From contig NZ_BAAADE010000002.1 of NCBI RefSeq assembly GCF_039522165.1, forward strand, positions 558,001-622,000: DNA of 64,000 nucleotides. The letters are read 5' to 3'. This DNA comes from Paenochrobactrum glaciei (GTDB taxonomy: Bacteria; Pseudomonadota; Alphaproteobacteria; Rhizobiales; Rhizobiaceae). A program made the position numbers and the translations under genes. Shown here one piece after another: positions 48,449 to 57,320 of the stretch (its first letter is position 1; each line of letters begins with the position of its first letter). The notes below the pieces were generated by a model. The model saw only the letters and a program-made list of their open reading frames with translations. It searched no databases and was not told the DNA's origin.

Positions 48449-51400
48449 TTAGCTGCAACCGCTTGTCGCGCCGCAAGTGTCGCATTTCAGGCAGGTGCCG
48501 TTGCGCACCATGGTGAAATTCTGGCACTCGGAGCAGCTGTCGCCGGTATAGCCCTGCATCAGCGATTTCATACGTCGGTCAGCTTCCAGTTTCTTGGCAG
48601 AATTTGCGCTTTCGGCTTTTGCCGCAGCTGCATCGGCAGCCGCTTTGTCGGAAAACAATTCTGTCGCTGAAGGCTGTTCCGGTGTTGTTTCAACAGCCGG
48701 AATTGCGCGTTCTTCATAGTCACGCTTGAAAGCTGTTGCGCCATCGCTCACCAGACCAACTGTTGTCGTGCGTGATGTTGCAGTGGCAGTTGTTGTTGTG
48801 GTTTTCAGCGTCGTCACATTTGAAGTCTGGGTCGTCTGTGTACCAGCCGAACCTTTGGCTCCCGATGGATTACTGTCACCACTTACCAGTGTTGGCTTGT
48901 AGCCACGTGTCCAGCCGGTTGCCAGGAGATTGGTTTTACCTTCTTTGATGCCTTTACCCAAAGCGGTATTGCCAAAATCTGTGGTGTCAACATGTGCCAG
49001 ATCATGACGGCCGAGATAGGAAACAGCCAATTCACGGAAGAGGTAATCCAGAATAGATGTTGCGTTTTTAATCGCATCATTGCCCTGAACGATACCGGCA
49101 GGCTCGAATTTGGTGAAAGTGAATGCTTCCACATATTCTTCCAAAGGTACGCCATATTGCAGGCCGAGTGAGACCGCGATGGCAAAATTGTTCATCATTG
49201 CACGGAAGGCAGCGCCTTCTTTATGCATGTCGATGAAGATTTCGCCCAAACGGCCATCGCCGAATTCACCAGTGCGCAGATAAACCTTATGGCCGCCAAC
49301 CAGTGCCTTCTGGGTGTAACCCTGACGGCGGTTTGGCATTTTATCGCGTTCGTGAACAACCTTTTCGACCACTTTTTCAATGATGCGTTCGGTTACCTGA
49401 ACGGCACGGGCTGCTGCCGGTGCTTCGATCAGGGTTTCGACTGCATCATCTTCGTCGTCTTCATCCGAAATCAGCGAAGCATTCAAAGGCTGTGACAGCT
49501 TGGAGCCATCACGATAAAGCGCATTGGCTTTCAGTGCCAGCTTCCATGAAAGCATGTAAGCATTCTTACAGTCTTCAACGGTTGCTTCATTCGGCATATT
49601 GATGGTTTTGGAGATCGCACCGGAGATGAATGGCTGTGAGGCAGCCATCATACGGATGTGACTTTCAACCGACAGATAACGCTTGCCGATCTTGCCGCAG
49701 GCATTGGCGCAATCAAAGACAGGGTAATGTTCTTCTTTGAGATATGGCGCACCTTCCAGCGTCATCGCTCCGCAAATATGGATATTGGCAGCTTCGATGT
49801 CTTTCTTGGAAAAACCAATGGCAGGCAGCATTTCAAACGAGAAATCGTTTAGCTGTTCGTCAGTGAGATTGAGCACATCTTTACAGAAGTCTTCGCCGAG
49901 CGTCCATTTGTTGAAAGCAAATTTGATGTCAAAGGCGCTCGCCAATGCAGCATTCAATGCTTCAATTTTCTCGTCGGTAAAGCCTTTGGCGCGCAATGTG
50001 GAAGGATTGACACCAGCTGCCTGATTAAAATTGCCGTGACCGACTGCATAAGCTTCGATTTCAGCGATCTGGTTTTCAGCATAGCCGAGTGTGCGCAATG
50101 CTTCCGGCACAGCACGGTTGATGATCTTGAAGTAACCGCCGCCGGCAAGCTTCTTGAACTTAACCAGTGCAAAGTCAGGTTCAATACCGGTGGTGTCGCA
50201 ATCCATGACCAGACCAATAGTGCCGGTAGGCGCGATCACTGTGGCCTGCGCGTTGCGGTAGCCGTGCTTTTCACCAAGCTCCAGAGCCTTGTCCCAAGCT
50301 GCACGTGCATGGGTGATCATTGCTTCTTCAGGGCAATCTGCTGCAATGAGCGCAACCGGATTAACGGAGAGGCCTTCATAGCCTTCAGTTTCACCGTAAG
50401 CGGCACGGCGATGGTTGCGGATAACGCGCAGCATGTTTTCAGCATTTGGCTTATAAGACGGGAACGCGCCCAGTTCTTTAGCCATTTCAGCTGAAGTTGC
50501 ATAAGAAATACCGGTCATGATGGCAGTCAAGGCACCGCCGATAGCGCGGCCTTTATCTGAATCATAAGGAATACCGGAGGTCATCAGCAAGCCGCCAATA
50601 TTGGCAAAGCCTAAGCCCAATGTGCGATATTCGTATGAACGGGTCGCAATTTCCTTGGACGGGAACTGCGCCATCATCACCGAAATTTCAAGCACGATGG
50701 TCCACAGGCGGGCTGTGTGCTCATAAGCGCTGATATCGAATGTGCCATCTGCATTGCGGTAGGTCAAAAGGTTGATGGAAGCCAGATTACAGGCTGTATC
50801 ATCAAGGAACATATATTCCGAGCAAGGATTGGATGCGCGGATCGGACCTTCGGCGGGGCAGGTGTGCCAATCATTCATGGTGGTGTTGTAGTGCAGACCC
50901 GGATCAGCTGATGCCCATGCTGCATAGCCGATTTTATCCCATAATTCGCGTGCTTTGAGGGTCTTGAGGGTGCTGCCGTCTTTGCGGGCAGTCAGGTTCC
51001 ACTCGCCGTCATTTTCAACAGCGCGCAGGAACTCGTCTTTCAGCGAGACGGAGTTGTTGGAATTCTGGCCGGAAACAGTGAGATAGGCTTCTGAATCCCA
51101 ATCGGTGTCGTAGGTCTTGAACTGAAGATCAGTGTAGCCCTGACGTGCAAACTGGATAACGCGGTTGACGTAGTTTTCAGGAACCTGATTTTTCTTGGCC
51201 AGCTTGATTTCACGCTTCAAGGCAGGGTTTTTGGCCGGATCAAAGCAATCATTATTGTCAGCCTCGCAATTGATGCAGGCTTTCATAATGGCGCTGAGAT
51301 GTTGCTTGACGATTTTGGAACCGGTGACGAGGGCAGCAACTTTCTGCTCTTCTTTCACTTTCCAGTCGATATATTCTTCAATATCCGGATGGTCGACATC

Positions 51401-52258
51401 AACGACAACCATTTTGGCTGCACGGCGTGTGGTGCCGCCTGATTTGATCGCGCCCGCTGCACGGTCGCCGATCTTCAGGAAGCTCATCAGGCCGGACGAA
51501 CGACCGCCGCCGGACAGGCTTTCACCTGCACCGCGCAAATGCGAGAAGTTGGAACCTGTGCCGGAACCATATTTAAACAGACGTGCTTCACGAACCCAAA
51601 GATCCATGATGCCGCCTTCATTGACGAGATCATCGGCAACGGACTGAATAAAGCAGGCATGTGGCTGCGGATGTTCGTAAGCGGATTTGGACTTGGTTAG
51701 TTTGCCGGTTTTCCAATCGACATAATAGTGACCCTGACCAGGGCCATCAATGCCGTATGCCCAATGTAGACCGGTGTTGAACCATTGCGGGGAGTTTGGC
51801 GCAACGCGCTGGGTTGCCAGCATGTAAGCCAGTTCATCGCGGAAAGCCAATGCGTCTTCTTCCTTGTTGAAGTAGCCGCCTTTCCAGCCCCAGTAAGTCC
51901 ATGTGCCGGCCAAACGATCGAAAACCTGGCAAGCATCCATTTCAGAACCATAGCGCTCTGCTTCTGGCAATTCGGCCAAAGCTGCCTCATCGGCAACCGA
52001 ACGCCACAACCATGACGGAACGGAGTTCTCTTCAACTTTTTTCAGCTTTGCAGGCACACCTGCTTTGCGGAAGTATTTTTGCGCCAGAATGTCAGCAGCA
52101 ACCTGACTGAACTGCGCCGGAACATTGATATTCTCAAGACGGAACACAATTGAACCATCGGGATTTTTGATCTCACTGGTAGCAGTGCGAAACGCTATCT
52201 CTGCGTATGCCGATTGGCCTTCTTTGGTAAAACGACGCTCGATCTTCATCTGTCCCAT
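48449..52258 (-). CDS. nrdJ: Adenosylcobalamin-dependent (class II) ribonucleotide reductase
   Basis: NrdJ reduces ribonucleotides to deoxyribonucleotides using a radical from adenosylcobalamin, with or without oxygen. The 1269-residue rhizobial form shows SPQWFNTGLHWAYGI, FIQSVADDL, RYGSGTGSNFSHLRG-type (KYGSGTGSNFSHLRGAGE), SNPCSEYMFLDDTACNLASI with the active-site loop, and FAPTGTIG-type IAPTGTIGLVMDCDTTGIEP; a proline/Thr-rich linker near 1150-1230 and a C-terminal Cys cluster (CSECQ...CLKCDTCGATSGCS) end it. Start: ATG 52258, or ATG 52249 (MKIERRF), which gives the usual family N-terminus. It is the consumer of the B12 made by CobT/CobS/BluB in this window. Its upstream region carries NrdR-like boxes. 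Confidence 0.95.
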   Translation of the reverse strand: MGQMKIERRFTKEGQSAYAEIAFRTATSEIKNPDGSIVFRLENINVPAQFSQVAADILAQKYFRKAGVPAKLKKVEENSVPSWLWRSVADEAALAELPEAERYGSEMDACQVFDRLAGTWTYWGWKGGYFNKEEDALAFRDELAYMLATQRVAPNSPQWFNTGLHWAYGIDGPGQGHYYVDWKTGKLTKSKSAYEHPQPHACFIQSVADDLVNEGGIMDLWVREARLFKYGSGTGSNFSHLRGAGESLSGGGRSSGLMSFLKIGDRAAGAIKSGGTTRRAAKMVVVDVDHPDIEEYIDWKVKEEQKVAALVTGSKIVKQHLSAIMKACINCEADNNDCFDPAKNPALKREIKLAKKNQVPENYVNRVIQFARQGYTDLQFKTYDTDWDSEAYLTVSGQNSNNSVSLKDEFLRAVENDGEWNLTARKDGSTLKTLKARELWDKIGYAAWASADPGLHYNTTMNDWHTCPAEGPIRASNPCSEYMFLDDTACNLASINLLTYRNADGTFDISAYEHTARLWTIVLEISVMMAQFPSKEIATRSYEYRTLGLGFANIGGLLMTSGIPYDSDKGRAIGGALTAIMTGISYATSAEMAKELGAFPSYKPNAENMLRVIRNHRRAAYGETEGYEGLSVNPVALIAADCPEEAMITHARAAWDKALELGEKHGYRNAQATVIAPTGTIGLVMDCDTTGIEPDFALVKFKKLAGGGYFKIINRAVPEALRTLGYAENQIAEIEAYAVGHGNFNQAAGVNPSTLRAKGFTDEKIEALNAALASAFDIKFAFNKWTLGEDFCKDVLNLTDEQLNDFSFEMLPAIGFSKKDIEAANIHICGAMTLEGAPYLKEEHYPVFDCANACGKIGKRYLSVESHIRMMAASQPFISGAISKTINMPNEATVEDCKNAYMLSWKLALKANALYRDGSKLSQPLNASLISDEDDEDDAVETLIEAPAAARAVQVTERIIEKVVEKVVHERDKMPNRRQGYTQKALVGGHKVYLRTGEFGDGRLGEIFIDMHKEGAAFRAMMNNFAIAVSLGLQYGVPLEEYVEAFTFTKFEPAGIVQGNDAIKNATSILDYLFRELAVSYLGRHDLAHVDTTDFGNTALGKGIKEGKTNLLATGWTRGYKPTLVSGDSNPSGAKGSAGTQTTQTSNVTTLKTTTTTATATSRTTTVGLVSDGATAFKRDYEERAIPAVETTPEQPSATELFSDKAAADAAAAKAESANSAKKLEADRRMKSLMQGYTGDSCSECQNFTMVRNGTCLKCDTCGATSGCS

Positions 52259-52270
52259 CCAACTTCTTAT

Positions 52271-52295
52271 GCACTATAGCAACTACATATAGTGC
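52271..52295. promoter_or_regulatory. Inverted repeat/NrdR-like box just before nrdJ
   Basis: GCACTATA / TATAGTGC with a nine-base spacer, 12 bases upstream of the nrdJ ATG. The 16-mer CAACTACATATAGTGC (52280-52295) matches the general NrdR box ACACWATATATWGTGT at 12 of 16 positions. Confidence 0.5.
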
Positions 52296-52364
52296 GGTTC
52301 GTGTGTCATGCGGTCTAAACAAGGGGCTAAGCCCGCTCGTAAAATTTAAGGTTTAAAACAAGTT

Positions 52365-52395
52365 CTGGTCATTGCCATTGACGGACTTTGACCAG
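52365..52395. repeat. Inverted repeat in nrdJ upstream region
   Basis: CTGGTCA (52365-52371) and TGACCAG (52389-52395), perfect arms. It may be an operator or an mRNA leader hairpin. Confidence 0.4.
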
Positions 52396-52416
52396 CAATT
52401 AGTGATGGATTGCCAC

Positions 52417-52434
52417 CTCTCAAAGCTTTGAGAG
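52417..52434. repeat. Perfect 18-base palindrome in nrdJ upstream region
   Basis: CTCTCAAAGCTTTGAGAG reads the same on both strands without spacer, about 160 bases before nrdJ. A dimeric regulator site is possible. Confidence 0.5.
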
Positions 52435-52570
52435 ACAGGCGCATCCTCATTGTGAAAAACGTTTGAGCGCAAATGCGGTTGCAAACGGTTTTCATAATAA
52501 GCCATGCACTGTATGCGGAAAATGACTCGACACAGATGATTACATCAAATGGTGTCTAAATAGTTTACAC

Positions 52571-52586
52571 ATACTAGATGTTGTGT
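52571..52586. promoter_or_regulatory. NrdR-like box 2 upstream of nrdJ
   Basis: ATACTAGATGTTGTGT, sharing ACTAGAT-TTGTG with the box at 52841; followed by a further half-site TCTAGTGCG. Placed about 315 bases before nrdJ. Confidence 0.5.
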
Positions 52587-52840
52587 GTCTAGTGCGTTCT
52601 TTCACTAAAATGCCATATTGTTGCAAACGATATTTTTCTTTGCGCACAGCATAATGCAGACATAAAAAATCGTTTCGAGAACAGCGTTTTGCGGCGCTTA
52701 TTGTCGATTGAAATTACATATGTCTGCGAAAGAACGGCCGGAAGAAGAAAACGCCCGGCAAATCACTGGATACCCAACTGACTTCTTATAAAGATGACTC
52801 GGCGCTCAGGGTCAAGCATTGGTTTAAATTAAACTAACAT

Positions 52841-52856
52841 GCACTAGATATTGTGG
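52841..52856. promoter_or_regulatory. NrdR-like box 3 upstream of nrdJ
   Basis: GCACTAGATATTGTGG matches ACACWATATATWGTGT at 13 of 16 positions, the best of the three. It overlaps the first of two TGTGGATAG sequences (52852-52860 and 52871-52879), each one base off the DnaA consensus. Confidence 0.55.
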
Positions 52857-52933
52857 ATAGGTGTTTAAAAATGTGGATAGTGGGGAGAAGATAAAAAATG
52901 ACGACAACGAGCTTGAAAATCAGGAAAGGTTGG

Positions 52934-52962
52934 AAATGAAGCCGGTTTAGCCAGCTTCATTT
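52934..52962 (-). terminator. Hairpin after the Nudix gene
   Basis: Stem AAATGAAGC / GCTTCATTT with inner GG-CC pairing. It lies 16 bases beyond the stop of the minus-strand Nudix gene; the T-run is short. Confidence 0.6.
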
Positions 52963-52977
52963 GTATTATTGTACATC

Positions 52978-53463
52978 TTAGTTGTCGGAAAGCGACACTT
53001 GTGGTGCAAAATTGTGAATGAGTTTTTTCAGTTCCGGTTCTTCAACGCGTTCGGCAGCCAGTTCCGGTGAGACCCATTCCAGAATGCGTTCACCGCGTTC
53101 GGGCCATTGATCCACCTGTTCGGTAAAAGCAACGGCATAAACCGCAACTGTAAAACTGCTGACGGCTTCAGGCGGCATATCATATTTTTGGTAATCATAA
53201 GTGCCGACAGGCACCGGATCAATCACGCCGCGGATACCAGCTTCTTCAAATGCTTCACGCATAGCGGTGCGCGCCAATGTGCGGCCTGTTTGCGGCCAGC
53301 CTTTAGGGATTATCCAGCGACCTGTGCCACGGCTGGTAATGGTAAGCAATTGCAGTTCACCATTTTCCACACGCCACACCAAAGCTGCCACTTGTTGCAA
53401 GCGACCGTTTGGCAGCAGGTTCTTTTTCTGAGTGGCGATACTATCTGGAGCAAGCAAGTTCAT
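52978..53463 (-). CDS. Nudix hydrolase (diphosphoinositol-polyphosphate-phosphatase-like group)
   Basis: A 161-residue Nudix protein from ATG 53463 (MNLLAPDSIATQKK); the frame runs open to 53571 but the extra residues look like untranslated leader. The Nudix box spans GWPQTGRTLARTAMREAF with EEAGI after it: REAFEEAGI is complete, while the first Glu of the G-x5-E part is Arg. That variant is common in the bacterial branch near eukaryotic DIPP enzymes, starting VAALVWRVENGE...ITSRGTGRWIIPKGWP. It probably cleaves a nucleoside or inositol/dinucleoside polyphosphate; substrate unknown. Lone gene with its own hairpin terminator. Confidence 0.88.
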   Translation of the reverse strand: MNLLAPDSIATQKKNLLPNGRLQQVAALVWRVENGELQLLTITSRGTGRWIIPKGWPQTGRTLARTAMREAFEEAGIRGVIDPVPVGTYDYQKYDMPPEAVSSFTVAVYAVAFTEQVDQWPERGERILEWVSPELAAERVEEPELKKLIHNFAPQVSLSDN

Positions 53464-53793
53464 GGCGAATATTCTCTTTATTTTTATTGTGGGACGATTC
53501 GCTAAAATAACAATAGTCTGCTCGTTCCGTATCCTAATCGTAAATGACAGTTTTTTGCTGGCGCAAATCATCTCGCGCTTCAGTTAAAAACTGTTTTTCA
53601 TATGTGAATATCATTGAAGAACATTCTCTTCAAATCAGTAATTGTGACGTTAAGTTATTAATATGGCTAAATTATAACGAGTGCCAGCGCCGGAACCCAT
53701 CAATTTTGGTGGGAAAATGGACTGCTGATGTAATTTGCTCGCGGGCACATTATTATATATGCAGCAATGAGCAAAAAAATGTGGAGTTTGACT

Positions 53794-55185
53794 ATGGCGA
53801 CCTATGATTATGATCTGTTTGTTATCGGCGGCGGTTCCGGCGGCGTGCGGGCAGGGCGATTGGCGGGCGCTATGGGTAAGCGCGTCGGGCTTGCAGAAGA
53901 GTACCGCATGGGCGGCACCTGTGTTATCCGCGGATGCGTACCGAAAAAACTCTATGTTTATGCTTCACAATTTGGTGAAAGCTTTGAAGATGCTGCCGGT
54001 TATGGCTGGAGCGTGGGAACAAGCACATTTGACTGGCGCACACTTGTTGATGCGAAGGAAAAAGAAATCACGCGGCTGGAAGGTCTTTATCGTAAAGGTC
54101 TTGAAGGCTCAAAGGTTGAGATTTTTGCCAGCCGTGCAGAACTTGTTGATGCCCACACAATTGAACTGAAAAGTACCGGTCAGCGTGTGACGGCAGAGCG
54201 TATTTTGATTGCGACCGGCGGTCGCGTAAACCGCAACACCTCAATGCCTGGGCATGAATATTGCATCAGCTCTGATGAGGCTTTTGATTTGGCCGAACTG
54301 CCAAAATCCATTGTGATTGCAGGCGGTGGTTATATTGCAGTAGAATTTGCCAATATTTTCCACGGGCTTGGTGTTGAAACGACACTTGTTTACCGTGGTA
54401 AAGAAATTCTCTCGCGCTTCGATCATGATCTGCGTGTTCTCTTAAGCGAAGCAATGACTGCCAAAGGCATCCGCATTGTGACAGAAACCGTCTTTAATGC
54501 TGTGCGCAAAGAAGGTGATCGTCTGGCGGTTGAATTGTCCAATGGTGAAACGCTGATCGTGGATCAGGCTATGCTGGCAATTGGCCGCTTGCCGAATAGT
54601 GAAGGTGTTGGTCTTGATAAAGCTGGTGTGGCTTTAAGCAAAGGCGATCATGGTGCGGTGATTGTTGATGAATATTCTCGTACCTCGCAGCCGCATATTT
54701 ATGCTGTTGGCGATGTGACCGACCGTGTGCAGCTGACACCTGTCGCCATTCATGAAGCCATGTGCTTCCTTGAAACGGTTTATAAAGACAATCCGACCCG
54801 TCCGGATCACGATCTTATTCCAACTGTTGTGTTCTCACAGCCGGAAATAGGCACTGTCGGCATGTCGGAAGATGAAGCGATCAAATCCTATCCGGAGATT
54901 GAAGTTTACCGTGCACATTTCCGCCCGATGAAAAATACGCTGTCGGGTCGTGCCGATAAAATGCTGATGAAGCTGGTGGTGGACGGCAAAAGCCGCAAAG
55001 TGCTTGGTGCTCATATTCTGGGACCAGATGCGGGTGAAATGGCACAGCTCATCGGTATTGCTTTAAAAGCAGGCGCTTCAAAGGATGATTTCGACCGCAC
55101 AATGGCGGTGCATCCGTCGGCGGCAGAAGAGTTTGTCACCATGTATAACCCGACTTATCGGGTGGTGAACGGCGAGCGTATTTAA
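53794..55185 (+). CDS. gor: Glutathione-disulfide reductase
   Basis: Gor keeps glutathione reduced with NADPH. The 463-residue flavoprotein (start MATYDYDLFVIGGGSGG, after GGAG at seven bases; an ATG at 53767 is rejected) has the FAD motif GGGSGGVRAGRLAG, the redox pair GGTCVIRGCVPKKLYVYAS, NADP-binding IAGGGYIAVEFANIFHGLG with the following VYRGKEILSRFD (Arg for the 2'-phosphate), and VHPSAAEEFVTMY with the catalytic His at the dimer interface. It lacks thioredoxin-reductase or mercuric-reductase features. A small leader-like region follows before aroG. Confidence 0.95.
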   Translation: MATYDYDLFVIGGGSGGVRAGRLAGAMGKRVGLAEEYRMGGTCVIRGCVPKKLYVYASQFGESFEDAAGYGWSVGTSTFDWRTLVDAKEKEITRLEGLYRKGLEGSKVEIFASRAELVDAHTIELKSTGQRVTAERILIATGGRVNRNTSMPGHEYCISSDEAFDLAELPKSIVIAGGGYIAVEFANIFHGLGVETTLVYRGKEILSRFDHDLRVLLSEAMTAKGIRIVTETVFNAVRKEGDRLAVELSNGETLIVDQAMLAIGRLPNSEGVGLDKAGVALSKGDHGAVIVDEYSRTSQPHIYAVGDVTDRVQLTPVAIHEAMCFLETVYKDNPTRPDHDLIPTVVFSQPEIGTVGMSEDEAIKSYPEIEVYRAHFRPMKNTLSGRADKMLMKLVVDGKSRKVLGAHILGPDAGEMAQLIGIALKAGASKDDFDRTMAVHPSAAEEFVTMYNPTYRVVNGERI

Positions 55186-55259
55186 GGCAAAGCTAAAGCC
55201 TCAAAATATCAAGCTGTTACGAATTGCGCTGGTATATGTCGCGTCTTTAGACTATATCA

Positions 55260-55340
55260 GCACGATCACGCGTGCCCGAGGAGGAGCTTCGGGCTTTCGT
55301 GAAAGGAGGACTTGAGTTCGTAAAGGTTTACGAATTTTTA
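55260..55340 (+). promoter_or_regulatory. Structured leader / probable attenuator upstream of aroG
   Basis: Three hairpins in 80 bases: GCACG/CGTGC (55260-55275), GCCCGA/TCGGGC with an AGGAGG-like loop (55274-55294), and TTCGTAAA/TTTACGAA (55317-55334) followed by TTTTTA, which is an intrinsic terminator 20 bases before the aroG ATG. Hairpins 1 and 2 share bases and cannot both form. A possible leader ORF (GTG 55299 to TAA 55341, 14 codons) contains Phe, Tyr and Phe near its end and runs through the terminator stem. Confidence 0.55.
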
Positions 55341-55354
55341 TAACAGGTGTTAAC

Positions 55355-56734
55355 ATGACGAAGAACTGGACCCCACATTCCTGGAGAAACATGCCAATCA
55401 AGCAAGTGCCATCTTATCCGGATGCACAGGCATTGGCTGATGTCGAAAACCGTCTTCGTAGTTATCCACCCTTGGTTTTTGCAGGGGAAGCACGCAAGCT
55501 TAAAGAGCAGTTGGCAGATGTTGCCGAGGGACGTGCATTCTTGTTGCAGGGTGGCGATTGCGCAGAAAGTTTTGCTGAACATGGCGCGGATAATATCCGT
55601 GACTTTTTCCGCGTCTTTTTGCAAATGGCTGTCGTGCTTACTTTTGGTGCCTCCAAGCCGGTTGTAAAAGTTGGCCGTATTGCCGGACAATTCGCCAAGC
55701 CGCGCTCATCCGATTTTGAAACATTGGATAATGTTGAGCTGCCTTCATACCGCGGCGACATTATCAATGGTATTGGTTTTGACAGTGCATCGCGCATTCC
55801 TGATCCGATGCGTCAGGATATGGCTTACCGCCAGTCTGCCGCAACGCTCAACCTGTTACGCGCTTTTGCACAGGGTGGTTATGCCAATCTTGAAAACGTG
55901 CACCAGTGGATGCTCGGTTTTGTTGGCAACAGCCCTGCGGGCGAGCGTTATGCAGCCCTTGCCAATCGTATTTCTGATACGATGAACTTCATGAAGGCGA
56001 TCGGCATTAATGCTGATGCACAGCGCAATCTGCGTGAAACTGATTTTTACACCAGCCATGAAGCATTGCTGCTTGGCTATGAAGAAGCACTGACCCGCGT
56101 GGATTCCACTTCCGGTGACTGGTATGGCACATCCGGCCATATGATCTGGATTGGTGACCGTACCCGTCAGGCTGATCATGCGCATATCGAATATTGCCGC
56201 GGTATTAAAAACCCGCTCGGTCTGAAATGCGGCCCGTCTTTGCAGCCGGATGATTTGCTGCGTCTGATTGATTTGCTCAATCCGGAAAACGAAGCTGGTC
56301 GTCTGACCCTCATTGCACGTTTTGGTTATGATAAAGTGGCTGACCATTTACCAAACCTTATCCGTGCTGTTGAGCGCGAAGGCCGCAAGGTTGTTTGGTC
56401 ATGCGATCCGATGCATGGCAATACAATCAGTGCCGGTGGTTACAAGACCCGTCCGTTTGACCGCGTTCTGAAGGAAGTTGAAAACTTCTTTGCCATTCAT
56501 CAGGCAGAAGGCACGCATCCGGGCGGTATTCATATCGAAATGACCGGTAAGAACGTAACCGAATGCACCGGTGGTGCGCGTGCAATTTCTGCTGATGATC
56601 TGTCTGATCGTTATCACACCCATTGCGACCCGCGCCTTAATGCTGATCAGGCGATTGAACTGGCATTCTTGCTGGCAGAGCTTCTGAAAAATGAACGCGA
56701 CGCCAATCCGGTTGCCAGAGCGGCAAACGCTTAA
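55355..56734 (+). CDS. aroG: 3-deoxy-7-phosphoheptulonate synthase, class II
   Basis: This enzyme joins phosphoenolpyruvate and erythrose-4-phosphate, the first step of the shikimate pathway. The 459-residue protein belongs to the class II (plant/Mycobacterium) type: NWTPHSWRNMPIKQVPSYP start, LLQGGDCAESF with the metal Cys, VGRIAGQFAKPRS, MIWIGDRTRQADHAH, KCGPSL, WSCDPMHGNTISAGGYKTR and GGIHIEMTGKNVTECTGG. All metal and substrate blocks are present. No ACT domain. Upstream leader with a terminator hairpin suggests attenuation, probably by aromatic amino-acid supply. Confidence 0.96.
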   Translation: MTKNWTPHSWRNMPIKQVPSYPDAQALADVENRLRSYPPLVFAGEARKLKEQLADVAEGRAFLLQGGDCAESFAEHGADNIRDFFRVFLQMAVVLTFGASKPVVKVGRIAGQFAKPRSSDFETLDNVELPSYRGDIINGIGFDSASRIPDPMRQDMAYRQSAATLNLLRAFAQGGYANLENVHQWMLGFVGNSPAGERYAALANRISDTMNFMKAIGINADAQRNLRETDFYTSHEALLLGYEEALTRVDSTSGDWYGTSGHMIWIGDRTRQADHAHIEYCRGIKNPLGLKCGPSLQPDDLLRLIDLLNPENEAGRLTLIARFGYDKVADHLPNLIRAVEREGRKVVWSCDPMHGNTISAGGYKTRPFDRVLKEVENFFAIHQAEGTHPGGIHIEMTGKNVTECTGGARAISADDLSDRYHTHCDPRLNADQAIELAFLLAELLKNERDANPVARAANA

Positions 56735-56745
56735 AAATAAAGAAG

Positions 56746-56777
56746 AAAAGGCGGAAAATGAGTTTTCCGCCTTTTTT
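56746..56777 (+). terminator. Intrinsic terminator of aroG
   Basis: Stem AAAAGGCGGAAAA / TTTTCCGCCTTTT, loop TGAG, then more T. Confidence 0.92.
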
Positions 56778-56885
56778 CTATTCTGATTATCCAGAGATTA
56801 TCAGGTCTCATTTTAATTATCGGATTGGCAGAGCATAACTCTTTCGGGTAAAGGCCAGCTGAAATTTCGTAAACTTGGATATGAA

Positions 56886-57239
56886 ATGCGTCGTATTTAT
56901 CTGGCCTTCATCAATTCACTGAGAGCTCTCAATCATATGGCACGCCATGAAAAGGCTGTGCAGCAGGAATTGGTTTTATTGCTGCTTGCTTTGCCGGTGG
57001 CATTTTTTCTGGCGCCAAGCTTTTTGAGCTTTCTGGTGCTGATCGGCGCTGTTGTGCTGGTATTGCTGGTTGAAATTCTCAATACTGCGATTGAAGCAAC
57101 CTGTGATGCTGTCACTACCGATTTTAACAAGAATATCCAGATTGCCAAAGATGCAGGCTCATTGGCTGTGCTGATTGCCATTATCGTTGCGGCAACCACT
57201 TGGGGATATATTCTTATCAATACATATTGGTTGTCATAA
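56886..57239 (+). CDS. dgkA: Diacylglycerol kinase (DgkA)
   Basis: DgkA rephosphorylates diacylglycerol released during periplasmic glucan or lipid turnover. The 117-residue integral membrane protein has three hydrophobic helices (about 29-46, 48-66 and 93-115) and the motif VEILNTAIEATCDAV (about 61-75) with the catalytic Glu and Asn, as well as HEKAVQQELVL, matching the E. coli RxExAFRxE region loosely. Trimer in the inner membrane. It stands alone between the aroG terminator and nadE. No good ribosome site before the ATG; another ATG lies five bases upstream, out of frame. Confidence 0.9.
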   Translation: MRRIYLAFINSLRALNHMARHEKAVQQELVLLLLALPVAFFLAPSFLSFLVLIGAVVLVLLVEILNTAIEATCDAVTTDFNKNIQIAKDAGSLAVLIAIIVAATTWGYILINTYWLS

Positions 57240-57320
57240 CCATCATGACGGTATCTGCTTTTCAGCTAATCGCAGATGCTGACAATTGCATCAATGGCGC
57301 GCGCGGGGTAAAGATTTCTC

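Larger units (their letters stand above)
52259..52977. other. Long intergenic region upstream of nrdJ
   Basis: About 720 bases with no gene I can support. It holds three NrdR-like boxes, two near-consensus DnaA boxes (52852-52879), an inverted repeat CTGGTCA/TGACCAG at 52365-52395 and a perfect 18-base palindrome at 52417-52434. A B12-riboswitch core (the conserved B12 box) was looked for on the minus strand and not found. Two tiny plus-strand ORFs (23 and 13 codons, near 52720 and 52900) are not convincing. Confidence 0.6.

Noticed and set aside
52720..52795. 23-codon plus-strand ORF in the nrdJ upstream region
   Set aside because: No ribosome site, unremarkable composition, lies among palindromic DNA.
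52259..52977. Cobalamin riboswitch in the nrdJ leader
   Set aside because: The conserved B12 box and its flanking pairing could not be found on the minus strand.
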